From positions 45,964,501 to 46,028,500 of the forward strand of contig NC_088919.1 in the NCBI RefSeq assembly GCF_963576675.1: DNA of 64,000 nucleotides, given 5' to 3'. Source of the stretch: Euphorbia lathyris (lineage: Eukaryota; Streptophyta; Magnoliopsida; Malpighiales; Euphorbiaceae). The notes beneath the pieces are model-generated. The model was not told where the DNA came from. It did not search any database and saw nothing but the letters and a program-made list of their open reading frames with translations. Position 1 is the first letter of the stretch; each line of letters starts with the position of its first letter. The translations under genes and the position numbers were made by a program. Below are positions 1 to 12,690 of the stretch, piece after piece.

Positions 1-481
1 AGGAGTTGAGTAGAGGAATAGAGGAAGGTACTCTTGCATATTCAACTGCCTTATAACCGGTTTGTGCTCTACCTTTAAAGAGCTCAATATTGGATTTTAA
101 AATCCCGGAGGAGTCTGGGGACTGGACGTAGGTAGAGAGGCTGAACCAGGATAAGTGATACTGAGTGATTTCTAACTCTCTCAAAATATATATATGTGCG
201 TGTGTTGCTTGTTATATTTACTCAGCATATAAACTGTTTAAAGCTGACACTGAGTAAATCAGAGTGATGAGTTGGAAGCTGACCACAAAAGTGTCAATTC
301 CCAACTCACAAGTGAAACAGTCTTAGTCAACATCTGACTAAAGCTGTCTAACATTAAGATCGGCCAAGCTGACTAAAGCTGAGTTAATAAATTCACCAAA
401 ATTGTCAAGTCAGCAAGATTAATTAGTGAAAAGTTACATTAGTTCCTAACCCCCCTTAGAACTAATCACACGAGACCAACA
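1..481 (+). repeat. 5' LTR of copy A, 3' part only
   Basis: It matches the 3' end of the LTR at 9427-10917 and ends in the terminal CCAACA just before the primer-binding site. The beginning of the LTR lies upstream of the window. Confidence 0.9.
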
Positions 482-483
482 AG

Positions 484-495
484 TGGTATCAGAGC
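484..495 (+). other. Primer-binding site of copy A (initiator Met tRNA)
   Basis: TGGTATCAGAGC lies two bases after the LTR end. It is the standard complement of the 3' end of plant initiator tRNA-Met used by copia elements to prime minus-strand synthesis. The same site is at 44873-44884 and, inverted, at 55896-55907. Confidence 0.93.
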
Positions 496-543
496 CTAAG
501 CTCACTACTCAAAGATATAACTATCTTGAGCTGATCCCGATAA

Positions 544-2332
544 ATGGTTGAGAATAGCACTCGTTTCCTTTCAGGGAACCAAACAACACAGATACTTCCA
601 GAGGGATTATCAATTAGTCGGCCTTCCCTATTCTTTGGATCCAATTATACATTCTGGAAGAATAAGATGAAGAAATTTATTCAAGCCACAAACATGAGTG
701 CATGGCTTGCAATAGTTCAAGGCCCATATGTGCCATATAAAACTGTTAACAATGAGAAAGTTGTTAAGAGTGAAATTGAGTGGTCAGAGGATGACCTTAA
801 AAAATTACAAAACAATGCTTCGGCTATCAATATGCTTCACTGTGCTTTAGATGCTACAGAATACAATAAGATTTCAGGTTGCGAGTCAGCACAGGAGATT
901 TGGAAAAAGCTTGAAGTAACCTACGAAGGCACAAGCAAGGTCAAGGAATCAAAAGTAAATCAGCATATGAGATTATACGAGTTGTTCGAGATGAATGATA
1001 ATGAGGACATCTCGGGAATGAACGCTAGATTTACCAACATTATAAATGAGCTGAAAAGACTTGGAAAGAACTTCACCGAGGAAGAACAGGTGAAGAAGAT
1101 ATTGAGAAGTCTTCCCAAAAGCTGGCAGGCCAAAAAGACTGCAGTGGAGGAAGCTCAGGACTTGACTACGTATAAGTATGATGAGCTGATCGGATCGTTG
1201 CTGACTCATGAGATATCAATGAAAAACTTTGAAGAAAAAGAGAAGTTAGAAGATAAAAAACAAAAATCACTCGTCATGAAAGCTGACTCCACCGAAGCTG
1301 ACTCGTCTGATGATGAGGAAATGGCAATGTTCACCAGGAAAATGAAGAAGCTCTTCAGGAAGAATGATAGGAATAGCAAAAGGTCATTCAGAAGAAATGA
1401 CAAATACAAAGCTGAGCCCAACGACAACAAATATAAGAAGGACAGCTCAAAGCCTGTCACATGTTTCGAGTGCCACCAAACTGGGCACATCAAGTCAAGC
1501 TGTCCCATGCTGAAGAAAGACAAGAAGGGCAGCAGAAAGGCTATGGTAGCCACATGGAGTGATATTGATGAGTCAACCTCATCAGAAGCTGATGCAAATG
1601 AAACAGCAAATATATGCTTCATGGCCGATGATGCTGATTGCACTTATTCTGAGCAAGCTGACCTCTCTGATGAAACTGACCAGGAGGAACACAATAATGA
1701 GGTAACATCCTTAACTTTGCTTAGAAATGAGATGATAAACGCCCTGAGTGATTTATATGCGCTAACAAAAAAAGTGCAATAAGAAAGTAAAGGCACTCAG
1801 CAGGCGGTGTGATGAGATTGAAGAGGTCAAGCTGAGTGACCTCCGATATCTTCTCCAAGACAACTCAACTTTGCATAGTAACATAGAACTTATGTATAAG
1901 TTTGTCTCGGAGGTCCAATCAGATTCAAAGAAACTGAAAAAGGATGTCACTACCCTATAGAGCCAAATAAGAGGCTCAAATAAAAATAAATCCCATGCTG
2001 AGTACTCAAGTACTAGTCAGCATAAACAGTTCACGCAGTGTGACTGTTGCGGGAAAAAGGGGCACACAAGAGAAGTGTGTTGGTACAATAAGCGGACTGT
2101 CCAATGTGACTTCTGCGGAAAGAAAGGACATACCACTAAGGTATGCTGGCATGCTCAGCACAATAATGCTGACCACTCTCAACATCACCCTCAAAGGGTA
2201 ATTCACTGTGACTTCTGTGGTAAAAGTGGCCACACTATAAAAGTATGTCGTCACAAATTAAAATATGACTTTGCACCTGTTTATGCTAACAAACGAGGAC
2301 CCAAAAAGAATTGGATACCTAAAGATGAATAG
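544..2332 (+). pseudogene. gag: gag polyprotein of copy A, frameshifted
   Basis: This encodes the capsid/nucleocapsid precursor of a copia element. The ATG at 544 follows the PBS by 48 bases. The first ~230 residues are the copia gag (UBN2-like) region. A first CCHC zinc knuckle (CFECHQTGHIKSSC) lies near residue 308. An extra A in the A-run around 1766-1772 shifts the frame and ends the first ORF at 1782. The continuation in the +1 frame shows a TAG at 1958-1960 and three more CCHC knuckles between 2038 and 2255 (CDCC..., CDFC..., CDFC...). The region ends at a TAG (2330-2332) found at the same place in copies B and C. Four knuckles is more than the one or two usual in retroelement gag. Confidence 0.88.
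2330..2332 (+). promoter_or_regulatory. Conserved in-frame UAG at the gag-pol boundary (possible readthrough stop)
   Basis: The TAG separates gag and pol without a frame change: gag codons before it and the protease codons after it are in register. The same codon sits in register at 46673-46675 in copy B and 54065-54063 (minus strand) in copy C. Downstream codons are TCT AAA, TTT AAA and TTT GAA. Only copy A has an ATG between this stop and the protease motif. Readthrough is inference. Confidence 0.5.
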
Positions 2333-5300
2333 TCTAAAATGCAGGTGAGCCTGAGATGCGTGGAGAAATCAAAACTGTGGTATATAGATAGCGCATGCTC
2401 GAGGCACATGACTGGTGATGAAACTCAATTCATCACACTAGAGCTTAAACGAGGTGGAAGTGTAAGCTTTGGAGACAATAAGAAGGGCAAGATAGTCGGC
2501 TCAGGTACTATCGGAGGTAACCCTACTATTGAGTCAGTCTCCTTAGTTAAAGGTCTCAAATACAATCTGCTGAGTGTAGTTCAGCTTTGCAAGAGCGGCA
2601 GAAAGGTTGTATTTGATGATACTCAGTGTCAAATACTCGAGGGAAAAACAAACGAATTGATTTTAACTGCCCCTCGTGTAGACAATGTATACATGCTGAG
2701 TTTAGAAAAACAGTTTTCTAAAAATATATGCTTAGTGTCTAAAGATTTAACTCCTGGCTATGGCATAGAAGACTTGGTCATGTAAGCATGGACCTTCTTG
2801 CCAAATTAGCTAGAAAGCAACTAGTTGAGGGATTGCCCAAGCTTAAATTTGAAAAAGATCAATTGTGTAATGCTTGTCAGCAAGGTAAACAAACTAAGAA
2901 GTCATTTCAAAGTAAAAATATTGTCTCAACCAAGAGACCATTGGAATTACTACACTTGGATCTTTTCGGACCTGTCCAGCCACTCATCTTGGGAGGTAAG
3001 AAATTTTCCTTAGTCATTGTAGACGATTTCTCTCGGTACACTTGGATCATCTTGTTGAGTAGCAAGGATGAAACATTTGAGATGTTCACAACATTGATTA
3101 AGAAACTTGAAAATGACAAAGACCTAAGAGTAGCTCATATTAGAAGTGACAATGGTGGAGAATTCAAAAACCAACAGTTTGATGCATTCTGTGAAACCAG
3201 TGGTATTGACCACAATTTCTCTGCTCCTAGAACACCTCAACAAAATGGGGTTGTTGAAAGGAAGAACAGAACAATTGTCAAAATAGCTAGGACAATGCTG
3301 AGTGAAAATAGGCTTCCAAAGTATTTCTGGGGTGAAGCTGTCCACACAGTATGCTACATTCTCAATAGGGCTTTAGTTAGACCTATTCTTAAGAAAACCC
3401 CATATGAACTTTGGAAAGGACGAAAGCCCAACATTGGCTACTTTCGTGCCTTTGGGTGTAAATGTTTTATACTCAATACAAAAGATAATTTTGCAAAATT
3501 TGATGCCAAAGCTGACGAAGCGATCTTTTTAGGGTACTCAACTAACAACAAAGCATATAGGGTGTATAATAAACGAACTCAGGTTGTAGAAGAGTCTGTC
3601 CATATTGAGTTCGATGAAGCTGACCCTGCAGGAAAGACAACTCAGCTCGATGAAGATGAACCAAGCTCAGCTTTCGCTGATAAAAATGGAGCCTCTGAGT
3701 CATCAATACAAGGGCTGACCAAAGGTAAGCAAGAAATTGAAATAACCTTTGCTGACCAATCTATTCCTACAGAGATTGTAGAAACACCTGTTCCAAACAA
3801 CTCAACATTGCCCAAAGAAATAAAAATTCCAAGAGGACATTCGGAGAAGTCCATTCTTGATGCTGCTGACAACAAGCTGATGACAAGAGATCAGCTTAGG
3901 AAGTATCTCAGCAATGTTGCCTTCGTCTCAATACATGAGCCAAAGAATTTCGCTGATGCAGAGCACGATGAATATTGGATCAACGCTATGCAAGAAGAGC
4001 TTGATCAATTCACAAGAAATGAGGTATGGGATTTAGTACCTAAACCTAGGAATCAAAAGACCATAGGAACTAAGTGGGTCTTTAGAAATAAATTAGATGA
4101 GCAAGGCAACGTAGTCAGAAATAAAGCTCGACTTGTAGCCCAAGGCTATAGTCAGCAAGAGGGCATTGACTATGGAGAAACCTTTGCACCCGTTGCTAGG
4201 TTAGAAGCTATACGTATACTGTGTGCCTATGCTAGTTTTATGAACTTTAAATTATATCAAATGGATGTTAAGAGTGCATTTCTTAATGGCTTTATAAACG
4301 AAGAGGTATATGTTAGTCAGCCTCCTGGATTTGAAGATCCAAAATTTCCAAACCATGTTTATAAACTCAAAAAGGCCCTATATGGCCTAAAGCAAGCTCC
4401 AAGAGCTTGGTATGAGAGGTTGACCAACTTCCTGCTGACCAGGAATTATGTCAGAGGCAAAGCTGACACAACCTTGTTCATTAAGAAAAAGGGTAAAAAT
4501 ACCCTACTTGCACAAATTTACGTAGATGACATAATTTTTGGTGCTACCGACGATTCTATGTGCAAAGAGTTTAGTAAATAGATGCAAACTGAGTTCCAAA
4601 TGTCTATGATGGGCAAACTCAACTTCTTCCTTGGACTTCAAATCAAGCAAGGTAAGAATGGCATCTTTATAAGTCAGTCTAAGTACGCCAAAGAAATGCT
4701 AAAGAAGTTTGATATGGAAGAATGTAAACCCATATCAACCCCAATGGGTACTGACACTGTCCTTTGTGCTGACGAGAAAGGTAAGTCTGTAGACAACAGG
4801 TTATATCGAGGTATGATAGGCTCTCTACTTTATCTTACTGCCAGTAGACCTGACATTCAGTACTCAGTATGTTATTGCGCAAGATATCAAGCTGACCCCA
4901 GGGAATCTCACTTAATAGCTGTAAAAAGAATTTTTAGATATTTGCAGAGCTCAGTTAATGCAGGTTTATGGTATCCAAATACAAGTGACTTCACACTGAT
5001 TGGATATACTGATGCTGACTATGGCCGAGATAATCTAGAATGAAAAAGCACTTCAAGAGGATGTCAATTCCTAGGAAGCTGTCTGGTTTCGTGGTTTAGT
5101 AAGAAGCAGTCATCAGTAGCCTTGTCTACAACTGAAGCTGAGTACGTTGCTGCTGGAAGATGTGTGGCCCAAGTCCTATGGATTAAGCAACAGCTTGAGG
5201 ATTATGGTGTAAAAACAGAAACAATAAAAGTCAAATGTGACAACAAGAGTGCCATTGACTTATCTAAGAATCCAATCCAACACATCAGGATAAAGCATGT

Positions 5301-5466
5301 CAGCATAAGGCATCACTTCATCAGAGATCATGTACTCAAGGGTGAGATCAAGCTGACCTACGTATCAACAAATGAACAGCTTGCAGATATCTTTACGAAG
5401 CCCTTGGCTCGTGAACAATTTAACATATTAAGGGAAGCTATCGGTATGTCTAATCCTCTTCAATAA
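2333..5466 (+). pseudogene. pol: pol polyprotein of copy A (PR-INT-RT-RNase H), with stops and one frameshift
   Basis: The aspartic protease is marked by WYIDSACSRHMTG near 2380; DSA stands in place of the usual DSG/DTG. An indel near 2745 shifts the frame just before the integrase HHCC finger. From 2788 follow CNACQQGKQ, the DDE integrase core ([25 protein letters not shown]) and the copia RT, from the QGYSQQ and APVARLEA motifs to the catalytic YVDD near 4520. A TAG at 4579-4581 (CAG in copy D) and a TGA at 5041-5043 (CGA in copy D) interrupt the same frame. RNase H follows ([29 protein letters not shown]) and ends with TAA at 5464. Both nonsense changes are C-to-T. Confidence 0.92.
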
Positions 5467-5960
5467 TTCTATGTGCTTAATTAAATGTTGGGTGATTAAC
5501 ATGCTGAGTGATTTGTGATAAATTAGTAACTGTTGCATGCTGAGTTAAAAATGACATATGCTGAGTAGACATACATACCGAGTGATTATCCTAAGCTAAG
5601 TTACTAAGTCCACAAACAACTATCCTACGTAAAACTAACTACTCAGAATCTCAAACGTTTAATATTCTCATTACTGAGTAAAACTCATTTAAAACATTAA
5701 ATGCTAGCACACGTATTAAATAGCTACCTAGGAATACGTAAGCAATAATTAGAAAACCCATGCGCCGAACGTGTCATAAATGCCAAAATCTCTGTCGGTT
5801 GATCATCTCGAGGTAAAACAGCTAGTTCAACGAATAGGATCGATTTGCACCTCTATAAATAGTGGAAGAATTCCCACTTAGAACTCTTTACATTCAAAAT
5901 TCTTGGCATTCAAATCTCTCTCTCTCAAAAATCCCAGAACCTTCAAAAACTCTTAAGAAA
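5467..5960 (+). other. Spacer and leader between pol and the 3' ORF of copy A
   Basis: No open frame. It contains a TATA-like run CTATAAATAG near 5851 about 110 bases before the ATG of the extra ORF. That might mean the extra ORF has its own promoter; this is inference only. Confidence 0.4.
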
Positions 5961-8948
5961 ATGCCTGACTCCCAAAACCTCTCCGGAGCTGAGTACGATC
6001 AAAATCACTCCGATGAAAATCCTTCATCTTCTACTCAGGAGGAGTATGAAGAAACATCCACAGAATCTCAAGAGGGTGGTCAGCCTGACCAAACTCAGGT
6101 CAGCACCGTCGCCAAAAACCCCAAAGCTGACCAAGTCGGCTCGTCGAAAAAGACTCAGAAGGAGAAAGGCAAGAAACCTAGAACCTACTCACTAGTATAC
6201 AACCATGTTAAGGGGGACAAGATTGATCATTCACGTTGGTTCTCAAAAGGGTTTGTGGAAGCAGAGAAACCCTTCTGCGAATGGATATCTAAGAACGGCT
6301 GGGAAGGACTATTCTCCATTCGTGAGGCTACCTATCCTGAACTGGTGAAGGAGTTCTACACCAACCTGAAAGTAGCCAACGATAATAGGGACTACTTGGT
6401 CACTGAGGTCCAGGGAAAGGAGATTTTCATCAATCCTCCCTATCTGGCTAAGTTGCTGAAGCTGAAGAACAAAGGGACAGAACTTCGAACCACAAACGAC
6501 CATGGTAAGATTAAATTCCCAGCTGAATTCTGTAGACCTCCCGGTTACATAGGAGAAGTATCTAGTACTTGCATGGGTCGAGACCAAAAGATGGCCCATT
6601 ACATCCTGACCAATTTTATCTTTCCAAAAGTCAATTGTACCTCCTTAGCAACGAATTTTGAGCAGTGCTTCATCTGGCACATGCTGACCTACAAGCCTCT
6701 GAACATGCCAGTCTTCCTCATTGGTGGATTTCTGCGAAGTTCTGGTACGCTTAGGTTAGGATCCCTCATCACCAAAATCCTCAAGGATTATCAAGTCAGT
6801 TTGGTTGAGGAGATCGAAGTCTGGGGAACTGAGATCACTGATGGTATTCTATTTGGTTTGGCTTTTGACCAACCAACAAAGGAGAAAAAGGGAAAGAAGG
6901 TAGCAGGTGAAGCTGAGGAAAACAAGGGTATGCTGACCAGGAAGGGAAAGCAAGTGAAAAAGGCTGATGCTGACTGAAAAAGGAAAGCTCTCCAAACCAG
7001 CTCAAAAGACGTTGATGCTGTTCCGAAGAAACTCCGGATTGTCTCAAAGGGAAAGAAAATTGATGCTGAGCAGGGTAAGTCAGCAGAGAAAAGAAAGAGG
7101 CAAGATGAGCCTGAAGAACTAGAAAGTGAGGAAACCCCTCTGAAGAAGAAAAAGAAAATCTCTGATCCAAGACCAATTGATGCTGTCCCTCTTGGTTTTG
7201 CAGTTCCTGATGATTCTCACTTCGTGAGAAGCCAAGAGATTGACCTTGAGCAAATCCCTGCTGATCAAGAAGCAGAAGAACTAAGAGACAATGCAGGTCA
7301 GCATGATCATGATGAGGATGTTGAGCAACATCAAGAAGCTCATGATGAGCACGAACAAACAGAGAATATTGAGCAAGTTGAAAATCCTGCTGCACAGAGT
7401 AAGACTGTTGATGCTGAGCTCACAGAGCAAGAACTAGTCATGGAAGGTCTCAACGCTGATCTCGGGGTAGAGTCATCTCTTGATTCCATCCCTGCTGACC
7501 CTTCTCCTCCAAGGACCAAAAAGTTGAAAAGGCTCAAGAAGAAGGCCTACAGATCTTCAGTCATTGACCTCCTGGATGATTCGCCTCTGAGAGATCAAAT
7601 CACTGACCTCACGGATACTCAATTTAAGTTCTTCTCAACGCATCCTGAGCCCTCTACGCAGGAAAAACAAGCCTTTGTTACTCATACTGAGCAACACGCC
7701 AAGACTCCAGAAAATCCAAACCAAGCCGAGCAAGAACTCGAAGTCCTAGCTGCTCAAGGAGACAAGCAAGCTAAGGAAACTCCTGCTCAACCTGAGGTGC
7801 CTCTTCCTGCACCAACTCAAGTCCATGTTGAGCAGGCATATATATCTGCAGATCCACCTCCTTCCCATCACACCTCGCAGAATCTTGAGCAGTCAGTTCC
7901 TGTTGCTAATCAAAATCAAAGTCCAGCTGCTGACCATACTGACACTTCCACTCAAGGACAGCACCAAACACCTGCTCAATCAGGTGCTACTCGAATTCCG
8001 GCCACTGAGCTAAATCCTGAGGCACAATTTGCGTATCTTCATGCAACTGAGTCTGGATGTTGCATCATTGACTCGGCTCAAAATCTTCTCCAGGATTTAA
8101 ACACTTCTCATGCCGATGCTGCTGGGTCCGCAAATGCTGAATCACAAGAATTCTCGTCTGTCACTCAGCTTCTCAATGAGATCAAGAATCTCAAAGACTT
8201 AGTAAGTGTCGTGACCACGATCCAAGCTCAGCAACCCAAGCAAGAATCCTTTGTCAAGCTGGCCGAACTGCAATTGATGATGGTGAATCATATGAATTCA
8301 CTTCAGGGACAAATCAACGCTTTACCTACAGTCAACATGGGCTATGCTACATCCGCTGAGTTAAGTCACTATTTTACCCAGCTGACTTCTGAGCTGACTG
8401 GCACTAGAGAACTTCTCTCCTCATCTTCCCAATGTTCGATGGATGAGATTAGCGAAGTTGTCCGTCTTCTGAACCTGAGTAAAGAGGAAATGGAAACTGA
8501 CTTGGTGAAAACCAATACTATCCTCCAAACTACTCAAAGCTTATTTAGACATGTGCGTCACACCAACGCTCAGCGTGACATGTACGACAAAGCTGTGCTT
8601 CGAATGTACCATCAATCTGATGCCCAGCTAACTGACGCAATATCATGGCTAACTAAGTCACAGGAATACATACTCAGCATGATCAGCGCATCTATTCGTG
8701 TCCCCGGTTCAGTTCTGAATAATGGAGTCCCAGTGCTTGATGGGTTATTTGAAAGCACGAAACGTCTAAAGGCATATTCGGTCAAGCTGACTCGTGCTGC
8801 TCTCAATGACACCTTCATTGCTCCTCCGCCTGATGGTGGCAAAACGGGGGAGAAAGTACAAGCTGATGGAACTCAGCCAAAGGCAGGAGAAACTTCAGGC
8901 AGTAAGCAAAAGAGGAAAGACAAAGGCAAAGGGGTAGCTCAAGATTAG
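5961..8948 (+). pseudogene. 3' extra ORF ('env-like') of copy A, one in-frame TGA
   Basis: The ORF starts at ATG 5961; an open stretch upstream has only a GTG. A single TGA at 6975-6977 interrupts an otherwise continuous frame of about 995 codons. The N-terminal ~280 residues match copy D: RWFSKGFVEAEKPFCEW, STCMGRDQKMAHYILTNF and a hydrophobic NMPVFLIGGF segment. I believe this is the domain called 'putative plant transposon protein' in SIRE-like elements. The middle is Lys/Glu-rich and then Pro/Gln/Thr-rich. The C-terminal third is helical, with ELSHYFTQLTSEL and SMDEISEVVRLLN. I see no signal peptide or convincing membrane anchor, so the common name envelope-like is not supported. The end is a Lys-rich tail (KQKRKDKGKG). 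Function unknown. Confidence 0.75.
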
Positions 8949-9426
8949 CTTTAAGAAATTGCCTTATGTATTTTGTATGCTGACCATTTATCTAAAGCAT
9001 CTTTTCACTCACATTGTTTTTCATAAGTAATGCTTACTATTATACTACATGCTGATCTGTCTAAAATTGAACAAACAAATAAATTAAAAATACACTCAGT
9101 ACACATAAACTCTGATACATCCACACATAAACTCTGATACTAAAACTATTCATGTATCAAACTGAGTAAACATTGAACTCTTCTGAAAATTGACCTAGGT
9201 TCATCTGAATTAGATCTTAGAAAAACCAGGATTGAACTAAGTCGGTATAAACATGTCTTCTCTTAGTACTCAAGTAAATCTTAGAAGGTTTAGAGTTAAG
9301 TTAAGACAATGTATGCAACCCTTACGGGGGAGTAATTTCAGAAGAATAAAAAGTAATTCAATCATGGGAATTTCAATACTGAGTTCCATAAACTAAATAT
9401 TTTGCCAACATCAAAATGGGGGAGTT
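8949..9426 (+). other. 3' untranslated spacer and polypurine tract of copy A
   Basis: Non-coding. AAAATGGGGGAG at 9413-9424 directly precedes the 3' LTR and is the plus-strand primer (polypurine tract). The same motif is found inverted at about 57312-57323 in copy D. Confidence 0.8.
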
Positions 9427-10917
9427 TGTTGAAACACCTTTCCACAAGATTTTGATTTGACAAAATCATTTAAGTTTAATCCATGATTAAGAGACAATTA
9501 AATTTAAGTGCTTTGATTTAATTGTACTAATCCGTTTGTTCAATATTGAGTATAAATATAAATGCAAAAGGAAATAAAAATTAAGACAGGACAAAGTCAG
9601 CATGAGAACACAACACAAGCTGAGTGAAGAGCAACTCAGCACAAGAGAAGACAAGCCATCTTCATAACAACAGCTTAAGAATGAAGCTGATCAAAGAAGC
9701 TGAGTGGAACGAAGCTCAGCATAAAAGAAGTCTGCTTCAGAACTAGATCTTGCAGAACGAAGCTGACCATGGAAGCTGAGTGAAAAAGAACTCAGTATGA
9801 GATTTGGTGACAATCAAAGACAATGTCTATCAAAGTGAAGCCGAGTGATCTTCAGGACAGCATGAACGATCCGTTAGCTAAAAGACAAATCCGACAACTG
9901 TCTGCACCAATAATTGAAGCCTTAGAATTACGCAAAAGCCAATTCCGAGATGCATGGGTCAACTGTTCGCTGCTAAAAGACAAACTGCCGTAAGAAGACA
10001 AAGCCTGTAGGAAGAAGACAAGCCTGACATCTGAAGAAATCAGAAAACAAGATTGGCCTGCACATTTGAAGCTGACCAGAAGGTTGTCCCCCAAAAGAGC
10101 CGTTTTGGATTCAACGGACAAATCAAATTCAAATCATTTGATCCTCAAAGTACAACTATAAAAGGACAAGCAATCCTCTTGGATCATTGCCGAACAAATA
10201 CAGAAAAGTACAAATGAGAAAGATACAAATTCAAAGCACTCAAAAAAACAAGAAAGAGATCTTACACCAACTTTCTATTCCCTGTGTAAATGCTAGATTG
10301 ATTGTTTTGTAATCATCTAAAGTGTTCTTTATCTGAAAAAGAGCAAATTGTATCAACTGTGAATTGAGAGTGTTGTGCTGAGTATTTGGTTGTAAATACT
10401 CAGTGGTAGAGAAATCTAGGTGCTGGGCTGTAGCACTTAGTAGGAGTTGAGTAGACGAATAGAGGAAGGTACTCTTGCATATTCAACTGCCTTGTAACCG
10501 GTTTGTGCTCTACCTTTAAAGAGCTCAGTATTGGATTCTAAAATCCCGGAGGAGTCTGGGGACTGGACGTAGGTAGAGAGGCCGAACCAGGATAAGTGAT
10601 ACTTAGTAATTTCTAACTCTCTCAAAATATATATATGTGCGTGTGTTGCTTGTTATATTTACTCAGCATATAAACTGTTTAAAGCTGACACTGAGTAAAT
10701 CAGAGTGCTGAGTTGGAAGTTGACCACAAAAGTGTCAATTCCCAACTCACAAGTGAAACAGTCTTAGTCAACATCTGACTAAAGCTGTCTAACATTAAGA
10801 TCGGCCAAGCTGACCAAAGCTGAGTTAATAAATTCACCAAAATTGTCAAGTCAGTAAGATTAATTAGCGAAAAAGTTACATTAGTTCCCCCTTGGAACTA
10901 ATCACACGGGACCAACA
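9427..10917 (+). repeat. 3' LTR of copy A (1491 bp, TG...CA)
   Basis: It starts TGTTGAAACACC after the polypurine tract and ends CCAACA. A TATA box (TATAAAAG) lies at 10157-10164, so transcription probably starts about 30 bases later. CTGAGT/ACTCAGC-type words recur through this LTR. Confidence 0.92.
10157..10164 (+). promoter_or_regulatory. LTR TATA box
   Basis: TATAAAAG in the middle of the LTR. The equivalent motif occurs inverted in the copy C LTRs (about 51933-51941). Confidence 0.6.
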
Positions 10918-11040
10918 TTTGTGTCCCCCTAAAATGGAATTTCTAATCTAAGAGAGGAAAGGATCACCTAAACCTCATGATCAGTCACATTAAAAGGCTC
11001 TAATAGGCCAAGAAAAGGTATCCCTTCCTAACCCTCCACT

Positions 11041-12180
11041 ATAAAGGGATTGGCATCGGTTCGGTCAGTAAGAAGCAAATCCCCAGCCATCATATCTTCT
11101 CGAATTCCCCTAGAAGGTCACGCTTCAACGTCCCCCTCACTAGTCGTCGAAGGAACGGTTCCAACCTCGACCTCCTCTTTTTTATCCACTTCCTCCAAGG
11201 CGCACATTCGAGCTAACTTCATTTCACGAATATACATATTATTAGTTATACTTGCACCTAAAATTTAAATTAAAAACGAAGTTAAAAAGCTAACCACCTT
11301 CGTTCAATATGCGGTATCCCTTATTATCCTTGTAGATAATCTTTCCCAGTTAAGAAGAGTTGAAGGTAATTTGGACCGAATCATGTCAAACATCTCAAGA
11401 TCATTCCACAAAGCAGAGTACACCGTCAAAAGCTTTTGTTTGACTTCCTCTTCTTCAGGCACTTATTCCAAGTATCGGAATTACAAGGATCCTCATTCCA
11501 ATTGGTTTTAAAAAGAAACATTTGGAATAGACACCTCAAGGATTACCCTTCAGCCAAAACCACTTTAGCTTAAAGTCTTTTACACTTTGGATTTTTCTAA
11601 TAAAAAACCCTATCTGATCATGTCTCGTCTGTCAATAAATCATATCATTTGTTGTCTTTTTAAAAGGCTTCCAACAGTACCGAAATAAAGCTCCAATTAA
11701 ACTAACGTCTAAATCTTCACAAATCTTTGCAAAGGAGAGAAGCTCTAGCCATACATTTGGAGAAATCTGGCAAGGACACAAACTGAACTTGTTCAACACA
11801 TTCACCTACCCGTCAAAGAGAGGAAAACACATGACCCGCTTTAACAATTGAAGAAAAACACCCAAATACCCTGGGGAGGGTAAAATGCCATTTGTTCATT
11901 AATAGAAAGTTGAGCATCCATCTCATTCAGCTTAGTTATAGAGCAACGATGTCAACAACGCATGTCATTGAAAGGGAAGGTTGATCATAGACTAATGGGT
12001 TTGCCTGCTTGGAAGAATCAGCCTTTTCAAATGGTTGAGTACGGATTTTATTAGAGGTTTTTGGAGATTTAAACCTTTTTGAAGGATGTTGGTATTTTGT
12101 ATGTGAACAAAGGGACTAGAATCTTCAATACTTTTGATAGTAGGGGATTCATTTAGATTTTTCAGCCTTAAACATTGCAT
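11041..12180 (-). pseudogene. Degenerate 'putative gypsy type transposon' ORF (Transposase_28-like)
   Basis: Read on the minus strand, short open pieces join into a recognisable but broken protein. Near 12180 an open start encodes MQCLRLKNLNESPTIKSIED. Around 11900-11650 the frame reads GYLGVFLQLLKRVMCFPLFDG, stop, VNVLNKFSLCPCQISPNVW, LELLSFAKICEDLDVSLIGA. FKLKWFWLKGNP follows near 11570. The pattern 'hydrophobic-P-x-L/I-S-P-N-x-W ... L' is that of the plant domain called putative gypsy type transposon. A later piece near 11230-11060 (LARMCALEEVDKKEE) follows an intron-like stretch. Several stops and frame changes make it a pseudogene. The domain call is from memory. Confidence 0.55.
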
Positions 12181-12690
12181 ATAACAAAAAAGTAAAGCAA
12201 ATGAAAGAGAAAAAAAAACTTACTCATTAAAAGCTTAGAGGAGAGGGAGAAAAGATACGAGTGCAAGCAAAATCTTCAAAGATTCCTTTTTACGCTATTT
12301 ATAGCAGATAAAGAGGTGACACATTTAATAAATTGTAATAATCACAACATATCTCAAGAGTAGCCCAAAGGTTTAGATAGTGATAATAATAATCTCGAGT
12401 AATGCATCGTTGAATGCGGAAAAGAACACCTATCAAGAATACAAGGATAATAGAAAAGACAGTGAAGTGACCTCATACCTACAACCTCGTGTGACTTGTT
12501 AACACCTTGTGACATCATGTCATTTAGTCACCCATTAATAACAATAACGTATTACACCCAAGAAATACAAAATAAAGAATTCGACATGACACCTTCAATA
12601 GTACATTGACCAAAATGCAAGTTTAGAAGAAATCATCTTCCAGCTACATCGTGGAACGAAGTCCTAAAGCACTTCAGATCTACAAGCTTC

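Larger units (their letters stand above)
1..10917 (+). mobile_element. SIRE-type Ty1/copia LTR retrotransposon, copy A (left LTR cut by window edge)
   Basis: The order is partial 5' LTR, PBS, gag, pol (protease, integrase, RT, RNase H), a long extra ORF, polypurine tract and full 3' LTR. This order, the ~1.5-kb LTR and the extra ORF after pol fit the SIRE/Maximus lineage of copia. The visible 481 bases of left LTR align with 10442-10917 with roughly a dozen differences by eye, so the insertion is fairly young. Gag and pol carry several frameshifts and stops, so this copy is unlikely to move by itself. The left target duplication lies outside the window, so the TSD cannot be tested. Confidence 0.92.

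Noticed and set aside
484..495. tRNA-Met-like sequence
   Set aside because: Only the 12-base primer-binding complement is present; no cloverleaf.
2006..2254. Minus-strand ORFs across gag and pol of the copia copies
   Set aside because: Shadows of the real frames; no motifs of their own and not kept between copies.
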